Shown here one piece after another: positions 60,883-64,000 of a stretch of DNA of 64,000 bases (the stretch's first letter is position 1; each line of letters starts with the position of its first letter). The stretch is taken from contig JASHNT010000141.1 of assembly GCA_030041495.1 (NCBI GenBank), positions 186,001-250,000 on the forward strand, read 5' to 3'. Origin of the DNA: Bryobacteraceae bacterium. Its GTDB lineage: Bacteria > Acidobacteriota > Terriglobia > Bryobacterales > Bryobacteraceae. The position numbers and the translations under genes were made by a program. The notes below the pieces were generated by a model that had not been told where the DNA came from, searched no databases, and saw only the letters and a program-made list of their open reading frames with translations.

Positions 60883-63345
60883 TTAGACTCTGGTCTCCAC
60901 CGGCGTCTCAGCCGATTCCGGAGCGGCCTGCTCCAGCGGCTTCTTAAACTTGCACTCGTTGTTGGGGCACTGCGCGAACGCGCCGGCCTTCAAGTACTTC
61001 TCGATCAAGTAACTGCCGCCGCATTCCGGACAGCGCTCCGGAATGGGTTTGCCCCACGCGACGAAATCGCAATCCGGGTAGCGATTGCAACCGTAGAAGG
61101 TCTTGCCGCGCTTGCTGCGCCGCTCCACCACCTCGCCTTCGGAGCAGTTGGGGCACTTGACCCCGATGGTCTTCTGCTTGACGAATTTGCAAGTGGGGTA
61201 GTTGGAGCACGCCACGAACTCGCCGTAGCGCCCGTACTTCTTGATCAGTTGATTGCCGCATTGCGGGCATTTTTCGTCCAGCGGGACGTCCTTGGGCTTC
61301 TGCGCCTCCCCGAGCTGCTTGGTGGTCTTGCAATCCGGGTAGCCGGAACAGGCCAGGAACTGCCCGAAGCGGCCCTTCTTCAGAACCATCGGACGGCCGC
61401 AGTTGGGGCAATATTCGACTTCGTCCTGCTCGCCCAGATCGGCCTTGCCCTCCTCGATGTCAGGAAGGTCGACCGTAAGCTCGCGCGTGTTCTTGCACTC
61501 CGGATAGCCGGTGCAGGCGACGAAGCTGCCGTGCTTGCCCCACTTGATGACCATGGGCTTGCCGCATTTGTCGCACACCAGATCCGTCGGGCGCTCCATG
61601 CGTTTGATGTCGGTCATGTTGCGCTCGGCGTGCTCCAGGTCTTTCTGGAAGCGCTCGTAGAACTCGCCCATGGAGATGCGCCAATCGACCTTGCCCTCTT
61701 CGATATCGTCCAGCTCGGTCTCCATCCGAGCGGTATACGTAACATCAAAGAGATCCTTGAAGCTTTCGAGCAACAGGTCCGTCACCACCATCCCGAGCTC
61801 GGTGGGGATGAATTTGCCGCCCTCCTTGCGAACGTACTCGCGCTCCTGAATGGTCGAAAGAATCGAAGCGTAAGTCGACGGCCGGCCGACGCCGTCGGCT
61901 TCCAGTTCCTTGACCAAAGTCGCTTCGGTGAAGCGCGGCGGAGGCTCGGTGAAGTGCTGCTCGGGCTCGATGGAGCGGAACTTGAGCGATTCGCCTTCGG
62001 CAACCGCCGGAAGGCGATGCTTCAACTCCTCATCGTCTTCGTCCTTTTGGTCCTTGCCCTCCTCGTAAACCTTGAGGAAGCCGTCGAACTTGGGCACGCT
62101 GCCGGTGGCGCGGAATAGATACGCCGCTCCATCTTTGCCCTTGGCCTCGACGTCGATGGTGGTCTGGTCGAAGACCGCGGGCGTCATCTGCGACGCGACG
62201 AACCTCATCCAGATCAACCGGTACAACTTGAGCTCGTCCTCTTGGAGGAACCTCTCGACGCTCTCCGGCGTCCGCAAGGACGACGTTGGACGAATCGCTT
62301 CGTGCGCGTCCTGCGCTTCCTTTTTGCTCTTGTAAACGTTGGGCGAGGCCGGGCGATACTCCGCGCCGTAGCGCTCGCCGATCATTGCACGCACTTCGTC
62401 CAGCGCGTCGTTGGAGATGCGCGTCGAATCGGTACGCATGTAGCTGATCAATCCGGTGGGGCCTTCGTCCGAGCTCAACTCGACCCCTTCGTACAGTTTC
62501 TGCGCCAGCATCATGGTGCGCTTGACGCTGAACCGCAACTTGCGCGAGGCCTCCTGCTGAAGCGTTGAAGTAATAAACGGCGGCACCGGGTTGCGCCGCT
62601 TTTCGCGGTTGGTGACCGACTTAACCACGTAGCCGGCTCCGTCCAGCGTGCTGAGGATGGCCTGGGCTCCGGCTTCGTTGGAGATTTCGACGTTTTCATT
62701 ATTCTTTTTAGCGAGATGAGCGGAGAGCTGCGGTGGCTTCTTGCCGGCGAGATGAACGTCGATGGTCCAGTACTCGCGCTTCTGGAAGGCGCGAATTTCG
62801 CGCTCCCGGTCGACAATCAAGCGCAAAGCGACGGTCTGCACCCGCCCGGCCGAAAGCCCCCGGCGAACCTTGTCCCACAAAAGCGGCGAAATCTTGTACC
62901 CCACCAGCCGGTCCAGGATGCGCCGGGCTTGCTGCGCGTCCACCAGGTGCAGGTTGACCGTAGCCGGCTTCTCGAATGCCTTCTGAATGGCATTCTTGGT
63001 GATCTCGTTGAACATCACCCGAAAGATCCTGGCGCCGTTCTTCTTATCCCCCAGTTCTTCCTGGAGATGGTAGCAGATGGCTTCGCCTTCCCGGTCTGGG
63101 TCAGCCGCCAGGTAGACGGCGTCGGACTTCTTGGCCTCCTGCTTCAGCTCCGCAATCAGCTTCTTCTTGCCTTCGATGACTTCGTAGATGGGGGTGAAGT
63201 CGTGATCCACATCCACCGCGAGGTCTTTCTTGGGTAGGTCCTTGACGTGGCCCAGCGAGGCTTTGACGACGAAATTCTTTCCCAGGTATTTCCCGATCGT
63301 TTTCGCCTTCGCCGGAGATTCGACGATGACGAGATTCCTTGCCAT
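60883..63345 (-). CDS. topA: DNA topoisomerase I
   Basis: An 820-residue type IA topoisomerase. It has the Toprim start LVIVESPAKAKTIGKYLG, AADPDREGEAICYHL, and the catalytic Tyr in GLISYMRTDSTRIS near residue 300. Five C-terminal zinc ribbons follow (e.g. CDKCGKPMVIKWGKHGSF, CPNCGRPMVLKKGRFGQF, CPQCGNQLIKKYGRYGEF). It relaxes negative supercoils. Five ribbons exceed the usual three or four. Confidence 0.96.
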   Translation of the reverse strand: MARNLVIVESPAKAKTIGKYLGKNFVVKASLGHVKDLPKKDLAVDVDHDFTPIYEVIEGKKKLIAELKQEAKKSDAVYLAADPDREGEAICYHLQEELGDKKNGARIFRVMFNEITKNAIQKAFEKPATVNLHLVDAQQARRILDRLVGYKISPLLWDKVRRGLSAGRVQTVALRLIVDREREIRAFQKREYWTIDVHLAGKKPPQLSAHLAKKNNENVEISNEAGAQAILSTLDGAGYVVKSVTNREKRRNPVPPFITSTLQQEASRKLRFSVKRTMMLAQKLYEGVELSSDEGPTGLISYMRTDSTRISNDALDEVRAMIGERYGAEYRPASPNVYKSKKEAQDAHEAIRPTSSLRTPESVERFLQEDELKLYRLIWMRFVASQMTPAVFDQTTIDVEAKGKDGAAYLFRATGSVPKFDGFLKVYEEGKDQKDEDDEELKHRLPAVAEGESLKFRSIEPEQHFTEPPPRFTEATLVKELEADGVGRPSTYASILSTIQEREYVRKEGGKFIPTELGMVVTDLLLESFKDLFDVTYTARMETELDDIEEGKVDWRISMGEFYERFQKDLEHAERNMTDIKRMERPTDLVCDKCGKPMVIKWGKHGSFVACTGYPECKNTRELTVDLPDIEEGKADLGEQDEVEYCPNCGRPMVLKKGRFGQFLACSGYPDCKTTKQLGEAQKPKDVPLDEKCPQCGNQLIKKYGRYGEFVACSNYPTCKFVKQKTIGVKCPNCSEGEVVERRSKRGKTFYGCNRYPDCDFVAWGKPIPERCPECGGSYLIEKYLKAGAFAQCPNNECKFKKPLEQAAPESAETPVETRV

Positions 63346-63454
63346 AGATGAGTGCGCGACCTTCCTTTTATAAAGAACCCGAACCGGCCCATGACAGCCA
63401 GCCGGCCCTGGAACGAAACAACCGAAATCTTAGCACGAGGAGAACGTGGCCGGT

Positions 63455-64000
63455 TTACTCAGCCCAGACCCTCAGAAAGTTCTTCCCCGGGAGTTGCCTC
63501 ACCAATCCGGTCATCTCCAGATCGAACAAGGCTGCAATCACCTCTGACGGAGAACAGCCCGGAATCGCCTCAATCAGGCGGTCCAACCCTAACGGGCAGT
63601 CTGGCGCAAGCGCCGCCAACACCGCCCTCGCGACGGCTTTCATTGGTTCGGCTTTCAGTGTTTCGGTTGGATAGGATGCAGAATGGGCCCCCGAGGTTAC
63701 AGCCTCCCCGATCTCATTTAGATTCAGTTGCTTGCGGAATCGGTCTCCGAGCCGGCGGCGATCCTCAGCCGCCAGTTCCGCTACCACGTCGTTCCATTCC
63801 TGGACCAGTTTCGCCCCCTGCTTGATGAGCAGATTCGGCCCCCAGCTCATCTTCGAGGTGATGTTGCCGGGAATCGCGAAGATCTCCCGGTTCTGCTCCG
63901 CCGCGAGCTTGGCCGTGATCGCGGAGCCCGAATATTCGCCACCCTCAACTACCAGTACCCCGAGGCTCATTCCGCTGACGACCCGGTTACGGACCGGGAA
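63455..64000 (-). CDS. dprA: DNA processing protein DprA, C-terminal part
   Basis: The frame is open through the right window edge, so the N-terminus is missing and 181 residues are visible. It reads FPVRNRVVSGMSLGVLVVEG, then SGSAITAKLAAEQNREIFAI and NLLIKQGAKLVQEWNDV, the DprA Rossmann fold. A winged-helix C-terminal domain follows (LDRLIEAIPGCSPSEVIAAL). DprA loads RecA on incoming single strands. With comEC in the window, transformation is plausible. It lies upstream of topA on the same strand, a common bacterial arrangement. Confidence 0.93.
   Translation of the reverse strand, partial: FPVRNRVVSGMSLGVLVVEGGEYSGSAITAKLAAEQNREIFAIPGNITSKMSWGPNLLIKQGAKLVQEWNDVVAELAAEDRRRLGDRFRKQLNLNEIGEAVTSGAHSASYPTETLKAEPMKAVARAVLAALAPDCPLGLDRLIEAIPGCSPSEVIAALFDLEMTGLVRQLPGKNFLRVWAE

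Noticed and set aside
60862-62118. A 418-codon plus-strand open frame
   Set aside because: Antisense shadow of topA; composition is repetitive Leu/Ala/Asp with no family motif.

Overview
The window is G+C-rich bacterial chromosome. Several protein families point to Acidobacteriota, most likely the Solibacter/Bryobacter lineage. These are the soil-associated TIGR03435 family (16459-17322), an acidobacterial VWFA-related protein (10462-14313), PadR-linked duplicated orphan permeases (19444-21458 and 56439-59137), a DUF1501/DUF1800 pair, a family of secreted proteins with a 'GKPDLxGxW' motif in three copies, and hopanoid head-group genes. I see no rRNA, complete insertion sequence, prophage or CRISPR array. 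There is one tRNA.

Layout. 1-7430: end of a secreted protein, a CPBP protease, a two-gene L-rhamnose operon (aldolase-dehydrogenase fusion and rhamnulokinase), a DUF2911 protein and an FAD-linked oxidase. 7450-8650: a toxin-antitoxin locus whose VapC toxin is broken, then a TonB-like gene interrupted by TGA. 8640-19350: RNase J, a giant VWA/TPR secreted protein, a LarA-like racemase, a TIGR03435 protein, an 880-bp gap holding a candidate structured element, and a tandem HbpS/GlcG protein. 19400-29750: a decayed permease, a PQQ dehydrogenase, a coiled-coil membrane protein with a clear terminator, an SMP-30 lactonase, RpiA, a PrpF-like isomerase and two coupled secreted paralogs. 29780-41200: a metallophosphatase, a multicopper oxidase, the DUF1800/DUF1501 operon, a decayed ParE/RelE-type locus, an M16 peptidase, an NHL propeller protein and a PilZ protein.

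41280-45692 is a two-gene unit: a TPR-sulfotransferase followed by an unusual FkbH-type protein whose N-terminus resembles the front domain of peptide-maturation enzymes. tRNA-Arg(ACG) and a di-haem peroxidase-like protein follow. 47534-54276 is a co-directional run comEC, LolA/RseB-like protein, hpnJ, two overlapping small EamA/SMR-type transporters, hpnI. This looks like a hopanoid amino-sugar head-group operon carrying its own candidate flippase and lipid-carrier genes. From 54300 to the end: a bicupin oxalate-decarboxylase homolog, REP hairpins with a dead RAYT transposase, an autoregulated PadR and permease locus (permease split by a frameshift), HicBA, a HEPN-domain protein, a methyltransferase, TopA and the C-terminal part of DprA.

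Two themes recur. First, many accessory genes are broken (VapC, TonB-like, permease, ParE/RelE pair, RAYT, second permease). Second, several starts lie about 7-14 bases after a -10-like box, which suggests leaderless transcripts. In two of these cases (7491 and 56091) a palindromic operator overlaps the promoter or the start codon.
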